48,330 nucleotides of DNA from Nocardia cyriacigeorgica (GCF_029868385.1 NZ_JARWNX010000033.1:1-48330), one strand, 5' to 3'. Positions 24,250 to 34,979 are shown, numbered from the stretch's first letter. The notes: generated by a model not told the origin, from the letters alone. Program-made: numbers and translations.

Positions 24250-25341
24250 TCAGTTGCTCTCGGCCGCGCTCTTGACGGTGCGGTCGGTATTGAACGGCCG
24301 GGTGGAGGTGGCCACCGGCGATTCACCGATGGACTCGAGTGCCTGGGCGTTGGTCATACCCTTGTCGCGCGCTTCGATATAGGCCTGGAACTTCTCCGGC
24401 GAGACGGCGCGGACCTCGAAGTTCATCATCGAGTGGTAGGTACCGCACATCTCGGCGCAGCGGCCGACGAACGCGCCTTCCTTCTCGATCTCGGTGATCT
24501 GGAAGACGTTGTCGGAGTGGTTTTCCTTCGGGTTCGGCATCACGTCGCGCTTGAACAGGAACTCCGGCACCCAGAAGGCGTGGATGACGTCGGCGGCGGC
24601 GAGCTGGAACTCGATGGTCTTACCGGTCGGCAGGACCAGCACCGGGATCTCGTTGCTGGAGCCGATGGTCTCGATCTTGTCGTAGTGCAGGTAGGACAGG
24701 ATGTCGTTTTCCGGCTTACCGTGCACCGGACCCGGCTGCGGGTGGCCGTGCTCGGCGTCGACGCGCTCCTCGTAGGCCTTCAGCTGCTCCTGGTTGAGGC
24801 CTTCGCGCTCGGTGTCGATGCCGTTGTAGGCGAAACCGTTCTTCAGGTCGACGGTGCGGTAGCCGAACTTCCAGTTCCACTGGAAGGCGGTGACGTCGAC
24901 GACGACATCGGGGTTGTCGACCTTCTCGTGCACGTAGTTCTGCACGACCACGGTGAAGTAGAACAGCACCGCGATGATGACGAACGGCGCTGCCGTGTAG
25001 GACAGCTCCAGCGGCACGTTGTAACCGGTCTGGCGCGGGAACTCCGGCGAGTCCTTCTTCTTACGGTGGAACGCGATGGTCCAGAAGGTCAGACCCCACA
25101 CCAGCACGCCCATCACCAGGGCGGCGATCACCGACCAGGTCCACAGCTCGCGCATGCGGGTGGCCTGCGGCGTGATGCCCGATGGCCAGCCGAACCGCAG
25201 CCAGACATTGTCGATCGAGCAGCCCGAGACGAGCATTGCGGTGATGCCCAAGGACACCGCCAGCCCCGCCCGCCGAAGGATCCGGCCCTGCCGACCCCGG
25301 GCGGGTCGTGCCCCGATCTCGTCGCTCGCCTTGTGCGCCAC
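24250..25341 (-). CDS. ctaC: Cytochrome c oxidase subunit II CtaC (CuA lipoprotein)
   Basis: This 363-residue subunit II accepts electrons from QcrC. A lipobox LVSGC puts the modified cysteine at residue 41. Two transmembrane helices follow (about 60-85 and 105-128), then the extracellular CuA cupredoxin domain with VIHAFW and [12 protein letters not shown], giving copper ligands C295, C299, H303 and M306. The GTG at 25341 has GGAAGG about 7 nt upstream and is preferred; GTG 25347 and ATG 25368 are in frame. It is divergent from asnB across a 411-bp gap and 13 bp ahead of ctaF. Confidence 0.95.
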   Translation of the reverse strand: MAHKASDEIGARPARGRQGRILRRAGLAVSLGITAMLVSGCSIDNVWLRFGWPSGITPQATRMRELWTWSVIAALVMGVLVWGLTFWTIAFHRKKKDSPEFPRQTGYNVPLELSYTAAPFVIIAVLFYFTVVVQNYVHEKVDNPDVVVDVTAFQWNWKFGYRTVDLKNGFAYNGIDTEREGLNQEQLKAYEERVDAEHGHPQPGPVHGKPENDILSYLHYDKIETIGSSNEIPVLVLPTGKTIEFQLAAADVIHAFWVPEFLFKRDVMPNPKENHSDNVFQITEIEKEGAFVGRCAEMCGTYHSMMNFEVRAVSPEKFQAYIEARDKGMTNAQALESIGESPVATSTRPFNTDRTVKSAAESN

Positions 25342-25752
25342 GCTCACGCCTTCCTGGTCGCCACACATTCCGACACTGCACCGTCCGCGGGGGACGGTAC
25401 GTCAACAGCCTTTCAGGTCCTCGCCGCGGCAACCGGCGCTTTCGCGCACAGAGCACCACGGGACGGCCCGAGTACTACGCAGCGTAGACCAAACCTGGTC
25501 TTGGTTCCGCGTCGGGTCGGCTTCGACACTCCGTGCGGCAGGGGCAATCCGCGTCACCGCACCCATCGGCCCAGTAAACAGCCGCGCGCCCGGTCGGGGA
25601 TGGCGCGAGCACCCGGTAGCGACGCCGCCCTGAACGACGCGATCGACCGCGGGGTGGGGCATACTCGGACACAGATTTTCGCCCGGGACTCTCCCGCCGC
25701 GCACGAAGCGAATCGGCGCGGAACCGACCACAGGAAAGAGGTTGCCGACGCC
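25342..25752. other. Divergent regulatory gap between ctaC and asnB
   Basis: These 411 bases hold the promoters of both genes. A large open frame crosses the gap on the plus strand but is the antisense of ctaC and carries no family resemblance. No clear riboswitch or palindrome was recognised. Confidence 0.4.
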
Positions 25753-27696
25753 GTGTGTGGACTGCTCGGATTCCTGACGTCTGATAAAGCAGCGCCCGAC
25801 ACGGTGGAGCGGGTCTACGACGCCCTGCACTGCGCCCGCCACCGTGGCCCGGACGAGCGCGGCACCTGGCATGACGATCATGTGATCTTCGGTTTCAATC
25901 GCCTGTCGATCATCGATATCGAGCATTCGCATCAGCCGCTGCGCTGGGGTCCGGCCGATAATCCGCAGCGTTACGCCCTCACCTTCAACGGCGAGATCTA
26001 CAACTATCTGGAGCTGCGCGAGGAGCTGGCCCGCGAACATGCCGCCGAGTTCCCCGACGGCGCGATGTTCAGCACCGAGGGCGACAGCGAGTCCATTGTC
26101 GCGGCCTTCCACTACTGGGGCCCGGACGCGGTGCGCCGCCTGCGCGGCATGTTCGCCTTCGCGATCTGGGATACCGAGACCGAGCAGCTGTTCCTGGCGC
26201 GCGATCCGTTCGGCATCAAGCCGCTGTTCCTGGCGACCGGCCCCGGCGGTACGGCATTCAGCAGTGAGAAGAAGAGCCTGCTGGAGCTGCTGCCCGCGAT
26301 CGGCTCGGGTGACGAGCTGGATCCACGCGCGCTCGAGCACTACACGGTATTGCAGTACGTCCCGGAACCGGAGACCCTGCACGCCGCGATCCGCCGCCTG
26401 GAATCAGGCAGCTATGCGATGGTCCAGCCCGGCGCCGAGCCGAAGATCGTCCGGTACTTCGAGCCGCGTTTCCAGGTGAAGCCGTTCGCGGCGGGCTCGG
26501 AGCAGGCGCGGTACCGCGAGATCGCCGAGGCGCTCGAGGATTCGGTCGCCAAGCACATGCGCGCCGATGTGACCGTCGGCTCGTTCCTGTCCGGCGGGAT
26601 CGACTCCACCGCGATCGCCGCGCTGGCCATGCGGCACAACCCGAATCTGATCACCTTCACCACCGGTTTCGAGCGTGAGGGCTATTCGGAGGTCGATGTG
26701 GCCGCCGAGAGCGCCGCAGCGATCGGGGCGAGGCATATCGTCAAGGTGGTCTCCCCCGCCGAATTCGCCGCGGCCATCCCCGAGATCGTCTGGTACCTGG
26801 ACGATCCGGTGGCCGACCCAGCGCTGGTGCCGCTGTATTTCGTGGCCAAGGAAGCCCGTAAGCACGTCAAGGTCGTGCTGTCCGGTGAGGGTGCCGACGA
26901 GTTGTTCGGCGGGTACACCATCTATCGGGAGCCGTTGTCGCTGAAGCCGTTCGAGCGGCTGCCGCAGGGTGTGCGCAGGCTGGCGGGCAAGTTGTCGGAC
27001 CGCATTCCCGAGGGCACGCGCGGCAAGAGCCTGTTGCATCGCGGTTCGCTCACACTCGAGCAGCGCTACTACGGCAATGCCCGCAGTTTCAACGACGCCC
27101 AATTGCGTTCGGTGCTGCGCGATTTCCGCCCGGAATGGACCCATCAGGACGTCACTGCGCCGATCTACGCGAAATCGCGCGGCTGGGATCCGGTGGCCCG
27201 GATGCAGCATCTCGACCTGTTCACCTGGCTGCGTGGCGACATCCTGGTCAAGGCCGACAAGATGACGATGGCGAACTCGCTCGAGCTGCGGGTGCCGTTC
27301 CTGGATTCGGAGGTGTTCGCGGTCGCCGAGCGGATCCCGTTCGAGCAGAAGATCACCAAGGACACCACCAAATACGCCCTGCGGCAGGCGTTGGAGGGCA
27401 TTGTGCCCTCGCATGTGCTGCACCGCGCGAAACTGGGTTTCCCTGTCCCGCTGCGGCATTGGCTGCGCGGCACCGAACTCTACGACTGGGCGCAGCAGCA
27501 GATCGCCGAATCGCAGACCGATCATCTGCTGGACAAGGCCGCGATCACCAGAATGCTCGAGGCGCACCGGGCGGGCACCTCCGACCACAGTCGCAGGCTC
27601 TGGACGCTGCTGGTGTTCATGGTGTGGCACGGGATCTTCGTCGAAGACCGGATCAAGCCGGAGATCCAGGAGCCGACGTACCCGGTCTCGCTGTAG
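25753..27696 (+). CDS. asnB: Glutamine-dependent asparagine synthetase-like amidotransferase AsnB
   Basis: This 647-residue enzyme has an N-terminal class II glutaminase domain with catalytic Cys2 (M-C-G-L), RHRGPDE (29-35), FNGEIYNY (78-85) and EGDSE (109-113), then an ATP-pyrophosphatase domain with SGGIDS (280-285) and SGEGADELFGGY. Known relatives make asparagine; the mycobacterial and corynebacterial orthologues (AsnB/LtsA) amidate meso-diaminopimelate of peptidoglycan, so either substrate is possible. The GTG at 25753 puts Cys at position 2 and has an AGGAAAGAGG site about 10 nt upstream. The open frame extends to 24178, but that part is antisense to ctaC. A perfect hairpin terminator follows. 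Confidence 0.95.
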   Translation: MCGLLGFLTSDKAAPDTVERVYDALHCARHRGPDERGTWHDDHVIFGFNRLSIIDIEHSHQPLRWGPADNPQRYALTFNGEIYNYLELREELAREHAAEFPDGAMFSTEGDSESIVAAFHYWGPDAVRRLRGMFAFAIWDTETEQLFLARDPFGIKPLFLATGPGGTAFSSEKKSLLELLPAIGSGDELDPRALEHYTVLQYVPEPETLHAAIRRLESGSYAMVQPGAEPKIVRYFEPRFQVKPFAAGSEQARYREIAEALEDSVAKHMRADVTVGSFLSGGIDSTAIAALAMRHNPNLITFTTGFEREGYSEVDVAAESAAAIGARHIVKVVSPAEFAAAIPEIVWYLDDPVADPALVPLYFVAKEARKHVKVVLSGEGADELFGGYTIYREPLSLKPFERLPQGVRRLAGKLSDRIPEGTRGKSLLHRGSLTLEQRYYGNARSFNDAQLRSVLRDFRPEWTHQDVTAPIYAKSRGWDPVARMQHLDLFTWLRGDILVKADKMTMANSLELRVPFLDSEVFAVAERIPFEQKITKDTTKYALRQALEGIVPSHVLHRAKLGFPVPLRHWLRGTELYDWAQQQIAESQTDHLLDKAAITRMLEAHRAGTSDHSRRLWTLLVFMVWHGIFVEDRIKPEIQEPTYPVSL

Positions 27697-27708
27697 GAGC
27701 CGGATAGA

Positions 27709-27741
27709 CGAATGCCCCGCTCGGTTCGAGCGGGGCATTCG
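27709..27741 (+). terminator. Strong hairpin terminator after asnB
   Basis: CGAATGCCCCGCTCG (27709-27723) pairs perfectly with 27727-27741 around a 3-nt loop, 12 bp after the asnB stop. It lies between convergent asnB and adoK and could act in both directions. Confidence 0.8.
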
Positions 27742-27910
27742 CGTTGTTGGGCTCGGATCGGACGCCACCTCACCGCCGTATTCCGGGTGGGTTCGACGCT
27801 CTCGACCGCGCTTGCCGCTGGTGCCGACACAGACGGCACGGTCGAGACCGGCAGCTCGAGCGTCGCGGCGCGAGCTGCGCGGCCCCGAACGTCACGGCAC
27901 GAGTAGGACC

Positions 27911-28951
<1,041 letters not shown>

Positions 28952-28984
28952 TCAACTACGTGTCCGTTGAAGGAACAACTGAAA

Positions 28985-29335
28985 TCAGTTGAACGAATCG
29001 CCGCAGGCGCAGGAGCCGGTGGCATTGGGGTTGTCGATGGTGAAACCCTGCTTCTCGATGGTGTCGACGAAGTCGATCGAGGCACCCTGCACGTACGGGG
29101 CGCTCATCCGGTCGACCGCGAGCTTGACGCCACCGAAATCGACGGTCAGATCACCGTCGAGCGAACGGTCGTCGAAGAACAGCTGGTAGCGCAGGCCCGC
29201 ACAGCCACCGGGCTGCACGGCGATCCGCAGCGCCAGGTCGTCACGGCCTTCCTGGTCCAGCAGCGCCTTCGCCTTCGCGGCGGCCGCGTCGGTGAGCTTC
29301 ACACCGTGGACTTCGGTTTCGTTCTGCACTGTCAT
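28985..29335 (-). CDS. erpA: A-type iron-sulfur cluster insertion protein ErpA
   Basis: This 116-residue A-type carrier delivers Fe-S clusters to target proteins. Three conserved cysteines are in place: C45 in QPGGCAGLRY, and C109 and C111 in GSCACG. The start has a clear AGGAGAG ribosome site (TTAGGAGAGTTC before the ATG). The gene is conserved beside adoK and the DUF3043 gene in mycobacteria. Clients in this window that need clusters include QcrA and LipA. It is divergent from the DUF3043 gene. Confidence 0.94.
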   Translation of the reverse strand: MTVQNETEVHGVKLTDAAAAKAKALLDQEGRDDLALRIAVQPGGCAGLRYQLFFDDRSLDGDLTVDFGGVKLAVDRMSAPYVQGASIDFVDTIEKQGFTIDNPNATGSCACGDSFN

Positions 29336-29517
29336 GAACTCTCCTAAGGACAGCTGTGGTCATCCCGTGAACAGCGCACGGCTCGTCGGGAGTCAACACC
29401 ACCGGGCGGGCTGCTATTCCCATCTTGCCACCTTCTCCGCCTGCGATGGACACGACCCGGGTGACCCCGCCCACCCGAGTCGGGCATACCGCATTTCCGG
29501 CCATGGCATATATCGAA

Positions 29518-29523
29518 TAGCCT
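29518..29523 (+). promoter_or_regulatory. Probable -10 element (TAGCCT), leaderless start
   Basis: TAGCCT ends 7 nt before GTG 29531; there is no Shine-Dalgarno. Confidence 0.5.
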
Positions 29524-29530
29524 GGTTGCT

Positions 29531-30199
29531 GTGAAATTGTTCCGCCGCGGCGACTCCAGCACCACCGACGAGCCCGCCGACCGCACGACCGCGGACGGCG
29601 ATCCCGAGGAGAGTTCCGCGCGGCAGGCGGCCACCGCCACCGCCGGTAAGGGCCGTCCGACGCCGAAACGCCGTGATGCCGAAGGCAGGCGTCGCGGTCC
29701 GGTCGCGCCCGCTCCGCTCACCCAGAAAGAGGCCCGCGCCCGGCGCAAGGCCAACCGTGGCACCAAGGCCGATCGCAAGACGGCCGCTTCCGAGCGCCGC
29801 GCCGCCGCGCAGGACCGGCGTGCCCGCATGCTCGCCGGTGAGGACAAGTATCTGCTGCCCCGCGATCAGGGTCCGGTGCGCGCATTCGTCCGCGATATCG
29901 TCGACGCCCGGCGCAACCTGGTCGGCCTGTTCATGCCGATGGCGCTGGTGCTGATCCTGTCGATGTTCGCCGCACCCGCCCTGCAATCGATCGTGACATT
30001 GGCCATGCTGGTCATGATGCTGTTCATGGCCATCGAGGGCGTCATGCTCGGCCGTATCGTCAACAACCGGGTCCGCGAGCGGTTCCCCGATTCCACCGAC
30101 ACCGGGTTCCGGCTGGGGTGGTACGCCTTCGTGCGCGCCTCGCAGATTCGCAAGATGCGGGCGCCGAAGCCGCGTGTCGGGCCCGGCGACGCGGTCTGA
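29531..30199 (+). CDS. DUF3043 family membrane protein
   Basis: This 222-residue actinobacterial protein (Rv2206-like) has a long charged, disordered N-terminus (1-100) rich in Arg, Lys and Ala, including PLTQKEARARRKANRGTK. Then come MLAGEDKYLLPRDQGPVRAFVRDIVDARRN, two transmembrane helices (about 133-153 and 156-176) and a basic tail. The basic termini are likely cytosolic. The function is unknown in the family. GTG 29531 follows TAGCCT by 7 nt, a leaderless pattern. It is divergent from erpA. Confidence 0.85.
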   Translation: MKLFRRGDSSTTDEPADRTTADGDPEESSARQAATATAGKGRPTPKRRDAEGRRRGPVAPAPLTQKEARARRKANRGTKADRKTAASERRAAAQDRRARMLAGEDKYLLPRDQGPVRAFVRDIVDARRNLVGLFMPMALVLILSMFAAPALQSIVTLAMLVMMLFMAIEGVMLGRIVNNRVRERFPDSTDTGFRLGWYAFVRASQIRKMRAPKPRVGPGDAV

Positions 30200-30228
30200 G
30201 GACTTACAGCGCGATCAGTCGCGACAGC

Positions 30229-30390
30229 TCAGCGGTGCGGTGCGCGCGAACGCATCGCTGACAGTTCGGCCCGTGCCCGTTCTGCGTCGCGATCGACCAC
30301 ATCCGTCGACCCCACTCGGCCGAAACCGAGCCATCCGATCGTCGCCAGGAACGCCGCCAATGCCACCAGGGTGATCAGTAATCCAGCCAT
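30229..30390 (-). CDS. Possible small single-pass membrane protein
   Basis: This is a 53-residue open frame starting at ATG 30390: MAGLLITLVALAAFLATIGW forms one membrane helix, followed by a charged tail (VDRDAERARAELSAMRSR). The length, single helix and basic cytosolic tail resemble genuine small membrane proteins. There is no clear Shine-Dalgarno and no recognised family. It lies divergent from the GATase1-AraC gene. Antisense coincidence cannot be excluded, so confidence is moderate. Confidence 0.5.
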   Translation of the reverse strand: MAGLLITLVALAAFLATIGWLGFGRVGSTDVVDRDAERARAELSAMRSRAPHR

Positions 30391-30464
30391 GGCAGTAATT
30401 GTTCGCTCGCCGATATACCGCCGAAAGTGGCAGTACTGACATAGTTCATCAATATTCGGCCAGA

Positions 30465-30470
30465 TAGACT
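30465..30470 (+). promoter_or_regulatory. Probable -10 element (TAGACT), leaderless start
   Basis: TAGACT ends 6 nt before ATG 30477; no Shine-Dalgarno. Confidence 0.5.
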
Positions 30471-30476
30471 GGCGAC

Positions 30477-31436
30477 ATGTTGTCGAGGGTCGCCGTGGTG
30501 CTGTCCGAGCGGCTGGCCATGTTCGAATTCGGCGTGGTCTGTGAGGTGTTCGGCCTCGACCGCACCGGTGACGGGCTGCCCGGTTTCGATTTCCGAGTGT
30601 GCGGGGTCGAGCCGGGTAAGCCACTGCCCGCCACCTCACCGGGCATCACCGTCACCCCCGAATACGGCCTCGAGGAACTCGTCGCCGCGGATCTGGTCGC
30701 GATACCCGCCTTCCCCCTGTCCGCCGGCTTCGACCCGGCCGTCGTCGATGCGGTACGCACGGCCTCCGACGCCGGGGCCATTGTGCTGACGGTCTGTTCC
30801 GGCGCGTTCCTCGCGGGCGCGGCCGGTTTGCTGGACGGCCGCACATGCACCACCCACTGGCGTTATGTCGACCAGCTTGCGGCGCAGTTTCCGCAGGCGA
30901 CCGTCGACCCCGATGTGCTGTTCGTCGACGAAGGCAACCTCATCACCAGTGCGGGCACCGCCGCCGGAATCGATGCCTGTCTGCATCTGGTGCGCCGCGA
31001 GATCGGCAGCGCCGCCGCCAACGGCATCGCCCGCCGCATGGTCGTCCCGCCGCAGCGCGACGGCGGACAACGCCAGTTCATCGAACGCCCGGTCGCCGAC
31101 TGCGGCTCCGACAGCTTGAGCGCGACCCTCCACTGGATGTCGGAGAACCTCGAACTCCCCCATACGGTGGAAGCCCTCGCGGCCCGCTCCCTGATGTCCA
31201 CCCGTACCTTCGCCCGTCGCTTCGCCGCCGAAACCGGCACCACCCCGGTCAAATGGCTCACTACCCAGCGCGTTCTGCTCGCCGAGCATCTCCTGGAAGA
31301 CACCGGCCTCGGTCTGGAACAGATCGCCGCCCGCGCGGGCTTCGGATCGGCCGCACTGCTGCGTCACCATTTCCAGCGGGTGGTCGGTATCGCGCCGACC
31401 GAATATCGACGTCGCTTCGGCGCCGCGACGCCGTGA
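30477..31436 (+). CDS. GATase1-like (DJ-1/PfpI) AraC-family transcriptional regulator
   Basis: This 319-residue GlxA/FtrA-type regulator has an N-terminal DJ-1/PfpI domain (1 to about 190) with a cysteine elbow C107 in TVCSGAFLAG, and a C-terminal AraC double HTH (about 215-315: VEALAARSLMSTRTFARRF and AARAGFGSAALLRHHFQRVVG). Such proteins often sense nitrogen metabolites or aldehydes, but the ligand is unknown. The ATG at 30477 follows TAGACT by 6 nt. The next gene, cobU, starts 110 bp downstream with its own -10, so a regulatory link is not implied. Confidence 0.9.
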   Translation: MLSRVAVVLSERLAMFEFGVVCEVFGLDRTGDGLPGFDFRVCGVEPGKPLPATSPGITVTPEYGLEELVAADLVAIPAFPLSAGFDPAVVDAVRTASDAGAIVLTVCSGAFLAGAAGLLDGRTCTTHWRYVDQLAAQFPQATVDPDVLFVDEGNLITSAGTAAGIDACLHLVRREIGSAAANGIARRMVVPPQRDGGQRQFIERPVADCGSDSLSATLHWMSENLELPHTVEALAARSLMSTRTFARRFAAETGTTPVKWLTTQRVLLAEHLLEDTGLGLEQIAARAGFGSAALLRHHFQRVVGIAPTEYRRRFGAATP

Positions 31437-31534
31437 TATCGGGTACGCACCGCGCTCACCACGACAGTTGCCCGGTCTCGTCGGCCCACGACGATGGCCG
31501 TGCCGACCGGTCGGGCACGGAGGCCGTCGGTTGG

Positions 31535-31540
31535 TAGCGT
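31535..31540 (+). promoter_or_regulatory. Probable -10 element (TAGCGT) of cobU, leaderless start
   Basis: TAGCGT ends 6 nt before GTG 31547. A leaderless cobU leaves no room for a cobalamin riboswitch in a 5' leader. Confidence 0.45.
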
Positions 31541-31546
31541 GCACGA

Positions 31547-32092
31547 GTGCCGCTCACTCCACCCCCGCCCTCGGCTCGGCGCACGCTCGTGCTCGGCGGC
31601 GCGCGGTCGGGGAAGTCGGCATACGCGGAATCGCTGGTCACCGGTGGTCCGGTGCGGTACATCGCCACGGCGATTCCCGACCCCGCCGACACGGATTTCG
31701 CCGAACGTATCGCCAAGCATCGGCAACGCCGTCCCGCCGATTGGGTGGTGGTCGAGAATGCGGACACCGCAACGGTTCTCACCGATCCGTTTCCGGGCGC
31801 GACACTGATCGACGACATGGGCACCTGGTTGACCGGCCGCATCGACACCCGTGACGCCTGGGACTCCCCGCGAGGCGCCATCACCCCCGACGCCGACGCC
31901 CTCGTCGCAGCGGTGGCCGCCTATGCGCACCGCCTCGTCATCGTCACCCCGGAGGTCGGCATGGGCGTCATCCCCGCCACCCGCTCCGGCCGGCTCTTCC
32001 GTGACGAGATCGGCACCCTCAACCAGCGCCTCGCCCAGGCCTGCGATGAAGCGTTCCTGATCGTCGCGGGTCTGCCGCTGCGCCTTGGCTGA
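31547..32092 (+). CDS. cobU: Bifunctional adenosylcobinamide kinase/guanylyltransferase CobU
   Basis: This 181-residue enzyme of the nucleotide-loop pathway phosphorylates adenosylcobinamide and transfers GMP to it. The P-loop is GGARSGKS (17-24); H58 in AKHRQRRP is the expected guanylylation site, and DDMGTW fits the second nucleotide-binding strand. It precedes cobT by 93 bp and cobS after that, so the last three steps of coenzyme B12 assembly are together. The earlier corrin-ring genes are not in the window, so the cells may salvage cobinamide or encode them elsewhere. Confidence 0.93.
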   Translation: MPLTPPPPSARRTLVLGGARSGKSAYAESLVTGGPVRYIATAIPDPADTDFAERIAKHRQRRPADWVVVENADTATVLTDPFPGATLIDDMGTWLTGRIDTRDAWDSPRGAITPDADALVAAVAAYAHRLVIVTPEVGMGVIPATRSGRLFRDEIGTLNQRLAQACDEAFLIVAGLPLRLG

Positions 32093-32185
32093 GTTTCCGC
32101 ACACAAGCCCCGGCGTCGACGACCTGGCTACCCGGCGCACACCATCCACTGCCCGTGCACGGCCACACCGGGCGGTGACCGAGAG

Positions 32186-33316
32186 ATGATCACGAACGGG
32201 CAAGATGGTGCGCAGGTGATGGCCCGACCGGAGGAGCTCGGCACAGTGACAGACGGATTCGGAGTGGTTGCGGCGCCGGACGCGGAGATTCGGGCCGCGG
32301 CGCAACTGCGGCAGACCCGGCTGACCAAACCCGGTGGCGCGCTGGGACGGCTGGAAGCCCTGGGAAACTGGGTCGCCGCCTGCCAGGGTGTGTGCCCGCC
32401 GAAGCAGTTCGAACAGGCGCGGGTGGTGGTGTTCGCCGGTGATCACGGGGTGGCCCGGCACGGGGTGTCGGCCTATCCGAGTGAGGTGACCGCGCAGATG
32501 GTCGCCAACTTCCTCGCCGGTGGGGCCGCGGTGAACGCACTGGCGCGGGTCGCGGACGCGACCGTGCGGGTGGTCGATATCGCGGTGGACGCCGATACCG
32601 ATCCGGGCATCTCCCGACACAAGGTCCGCCGCGCCAGCGGTTGCATCGACCGCGAGGACGCGCTCACCGCCGATGAGGTGGCCGCCGCGCTGGCCGCGGG
32701 GCGCGCCATCGCCGACGAGGAGATCGATGCGGGCGCCGATCTGCTCATCGCGGGCGATATGGGCATCGGCAACACCACCCCGGCGACGGTGTTGATCGCC
32801 ACCCTGACCAATACCGAGCCGGTGGCCGCGGTCGGCCGCGGCACCGGTGTCGACGATGCGGGCTGGATCCGCAAGGTCGCCGCCATCCGCGACGCCATGC
32901 GCCGCGCCCGACCGGTGGCCAAGGACCCCGTCGATCTGTTGCGTGTCGCCGCGGGCGCCGATATCGCCGCCATGGCAGCGTTTCTCACCCAGGCCGCCGT
33001 CCGCCGCACCCCGGTCGTCCTCGACGGACTCGTCGTCACGGCCGCCGCGCTCGTCGCCGAAGACCTCGCCGCCGGAGCCCGCGACTGGTGGCTGGCCGGC
33101 CACCGCTCCACCGAGCCCGCGCACGCGCTCGCCCTGACCAACCTGCGTCTGGAGCCGCTGATCGATCTCGAGATGCGCCTCGGCGAAGGCTCCGGCGCCC
33201 TCACCGCCCTGCCGATCCTGCGCGCCGCCGTCGCCGCCCTCACCGATATGGCCACCTTCGATGAAGCCGGGGTCAGCACCGCCGCGGACACGGCGGCTGT
33301 CGACCTGCACAAATGA
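32186..33316 (+). CDS. cobT: Nicotinate-nucleotide-dimethylbenzimidazole phosphoribosyltransferase CobT
   Basis: CobT makes alpha-ribazole phosphate from dimethylbenzimidazole and nicotinate mononucleotide for the lower ligand of B12. The 376-residue protein shows the family blocks [38 protein letters not shown] and the catalytic-glutamate region near the C-terminus ([19 protein letters not shown]). The start is uncertain: ATG 32186, ATG 32219 and GTG 32246 are all in frame, and the family core begins near residue 25. The stop overlaps the cobS start (ATGA), so cobT and cobS are coupled. Confidence 0.94.
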   Translation: MITNGQDGAQVMARPEELGTVTDGFGVVAAPDAEIRAAAQLRQTRLTKPGGALGRLEALGNWVAACQGVCPPKQFEQARVVVFAGDHGVARHGVSAYPSEVTAQMVANFLAGGAAVNALARVADATVRVVDIAVDADTDPGISRHKVRRASGCIDREDALTADEVAAALAAGRAIADEEIDAGADLLIAGDMGIGNTTPATVLIATLTNTEPVAAVGRGTGVDDAGWIRKVAAIRDAMRRARPVAKDPVDLLRVAAGADIAAMAAFLTQAAVRRTPVVLDGLVVTAAALVAEDLAAGARDWWLAGHRSTEPAHALALTNLRLEPLIDLEMRLGEGSGALTALPILRAAVAALTDMATFDEAGVSTAADTAAVDLHK

Positions 33317-34062
33317 AGGCGGTACGGCTCGCCTTCTCCTGGCTGACGGTGATGCCGGTGCGCGGTCCCGCCACGGTGGATCGCGAGGCCGCCGAACATG
33401 CCATCGCGTGGGCGCCGGTGGTCGGTGCCGTTCTCGGTGCGGTCGCGGGCACGGTGTTGTGGCTGCTCACGGTCGCCGGTGCGAGTTCAGCGGTGGCCGG
33501 GCTGGTCGCCGTCGGTGTGCTCGCGCTGGCGACCCGTGGTATGCATCTGGACGGGCTCGCCGATACCGCCGACGGTCTGGGCAGCTATGGGCCGCCCGAG
33601 CGGGCGCGGGAGATCATGAAGAGCGGCGCCGCCGGTCCGTTCGGTGTCGCCGCCATCGTGTTCGCCGTTGGCCTGCAAGCCTTCTCGTTCACCGCGCTTG
33701 CCGACAGCGGGCGCTGGTTCGCGGTGGTCCTGGCCGTCACGCTCGCCAGGGTCGCGGTGGTGGCGGCCTGCCGCACGGGGCTCGCGGCCGCACCCGGCAC
33801 CGGATTCGGCGCCTTGGTCGCCGGCACGCAGTCACCGCTCACGATCGGTGTCTGGAGCCTGGTCGCGGTGGTCGCCGCGTACTTCGCCGTCCCCGAGCAC
33901 GGGTGGCTCGGCCCGGTGGTCGTCGTCCTCACCGCGATCGTGCTCCTGATCTCGGTTCGCCACTGTCTGCGCCGATTCGGCGGACTCTCCGGCGACGTCC
34001 TCGGCGCCGTCATCGAAACCACCACCGCCCTCACCGCGCTCGGCTTCTCCCTCGGCATCTGA
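33313..34062 (+). CDS. cobS: Adenosylcobinamide-GDP ribazoletransferase (cobalamin synthase) CobS
   Basis: This 249-residue multi-pass membrane enzyme joins adenosylcobinamide-GDP and alpha-ribazole, the last step of cobalamin assembly. Motifs include FSWLTVMPV at the N-terminus and the diagnostic metal-binding [19 protein letters not shown], then the [10 protein letters not shown] segment. About six to seven transmembrane helices are visible. The ATG overlaps the cobT stop. Membrane location of this final step is known for the family. Confidence 0.94.
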   Translation: MKAVRLAFSWLTVMPVRGPATVDREAAEHAIAWAPVVGAVLGAVAGTVLWLLTVAGASSAVAGLVAVGVLALATRGMHLDGLADTADGLGSYGPPERAREIMKSGAAGPFGVAAIVFAVGLQAFSFTALADSGRWFAVVLAVTLARVAVVAACRTGLAAAPGTGFGALVAGTQSPLTIGVWSLVAVVAAYFAVPEHGWLGPVVVVLTAIVLLISVRHCLRRFGGLSGDVLGAVIETTTALTALGFSLGI

Positions 34063-34188
34063 CACCCCACCACGCGACGCCGACCGTCCCAGTCAGCTCG
34101 ACCGCCCCCACCTGCGCCGATCGCGCCAACCACGATTCGGCCGCGTCATTTCGGCCGACCGACCCCACACCGTCGGCGCCCTTGGCCC

Positions 34189-34194
34189 TAAGGT
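34189..34194 (+). promoter_or_regulatory. Probable -10 element (TAAGGT), leaderless start
   Basis: TAAGGT ends 7 nt before ATG 34202. The AAGG could also serve as a weak Shine-Dalgarno. Confidence 0.4.
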
Positions 34195-34201
34195 GACGGG
34201 T

Positions 34202-34915
34202 ATGTCAGCCGAGCGCCTGTATTTTCGTCAGCTGTTGTCCGGGCGGGATTTCGCCGTCGGTGATCCCATCGCGACACAGATGCGCAATTTCGCCTACCTG
34301 ATCGGCGATCGGGAATCCGGTGAGTGTGTGGTGGTCGATCCGGCGTATGCCGCGGGTGAGCTGGCCGATATCGCCGATAACGACGGGCTGCGGCTGACCG
34401 GGGTGCTCGCCACCCACCACCACCCCGACCACGTCGGTGGCACCATGCTCGGATTCACCCTGCGCGGGGTGCGGGAGTTACTCGAAAAGACCAGCGTCGC
34501 AGTGCATGTCAACAATGCGGAACTGCCATGGGTCGCCAACGTCACCGGTATCGCGCCCAGCGAACTGACCGGCCACGACCACGGCGACAAGGTCTCGGTG
34601 GGCGCATTCGACATCGAATTGCTGCACACCCCTGGCCACACGCCGGGTAGCCAATGCTTCCTGTTCGACAATCGCCTCATCGCGGGCGACACCCTGTTCG
34701 TCGACGGCTGCGGGCGCACCGATTTTCCCGGCGGCGATTCCGAGGCCATGTTCCGCAGTCTGCGTTATCTGTCCGAATTGGACGGCAACCCCACCGTCTA
34801 TCCGGGCCATTGGTACAGCCAGGACCCGAACGCTCCACTCGACGATATCCGCACCAACAATTACGTGCTACGCCCGACGTCGCTGGCCGAATGGCAGGCG
34901 CTCATGCCCGGCTGA
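34202..34915 (+). CDS. Metallo-beta-lactamase fold hydrolase (glyoxalase II-like)
   Basis: This 237-residue protein has the metal-binding THHHPDHVGG motif (H72, H74, D76, H77), a second histidine in HTPGHTPGS, AGDTLFVDGCGRTDFPGG with the bridging aspartate, and PGHW near the end. The pattern fits glyoxalase II or persulfide-dioxygenase-like hydrolases; GRTDFPGG is especially like the sulfur dioxygenase/rhodanese-linked branch, but the substrate cannot be fixed. ATG 34202 is preferred over GTG 34193. A perfect bidirectional terminator separates it from convergent ilvE. Confidence 0.88.
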   Translation: MSAERLYFRQLLSGRDFAVGDPIATQMRNFAYLIGDRESGECVVVDPAYAAGELADIADNDGLRLTGVLATHHHPDHVGGTMLGFTLRGVRELLEKTSVAVHVNNAELPWVANVTGIAPSELTGHDHGDKVSVGAFDIELLHTPGHTPGSQCFLFDNRLIAGDTLFVDGCGRTDFPGGDSEAMFRSLRYLSELDGNPTVYPGHWYSQDPNAPLDDIRTNNYVLRPTSLAEWQALMPG

Positions 34916-34927
34916 TCGATGCCGAAC

Positions 34928-34971
34928 AGCTATCCGGCCGGTGCTCGACACAGCTCACCGGCCGGATAGCT
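34928..34971. terminator. Bidirectional hairpin terminator between the MBL gene and ilvE
   Basis: AGCTATCCGGCCGGTG (34928-34943) pairs perfectly with 34956-34971 around a 12-nt loop, between convergent stops at 34915 and 34980. Confidence 0.8.
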
Positions 34972-34979
34972 GGGAACCG

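Noticed and set aside
24178..25752. A very long plus-strand open frame joined to asnB, about 1170 codons in total
   Set aside because: The first 525 codons are antisense to ctaC and ctaF and show no family features. The true AsnB starts at GTG 25753 with Cys at position 2.
31437..32185. Cobalamin riboswitch for cobU or cobT
   Set aside because: Gaps are only about 100 bp, no B12-box-like core was seen, and cobU looks leaderless.
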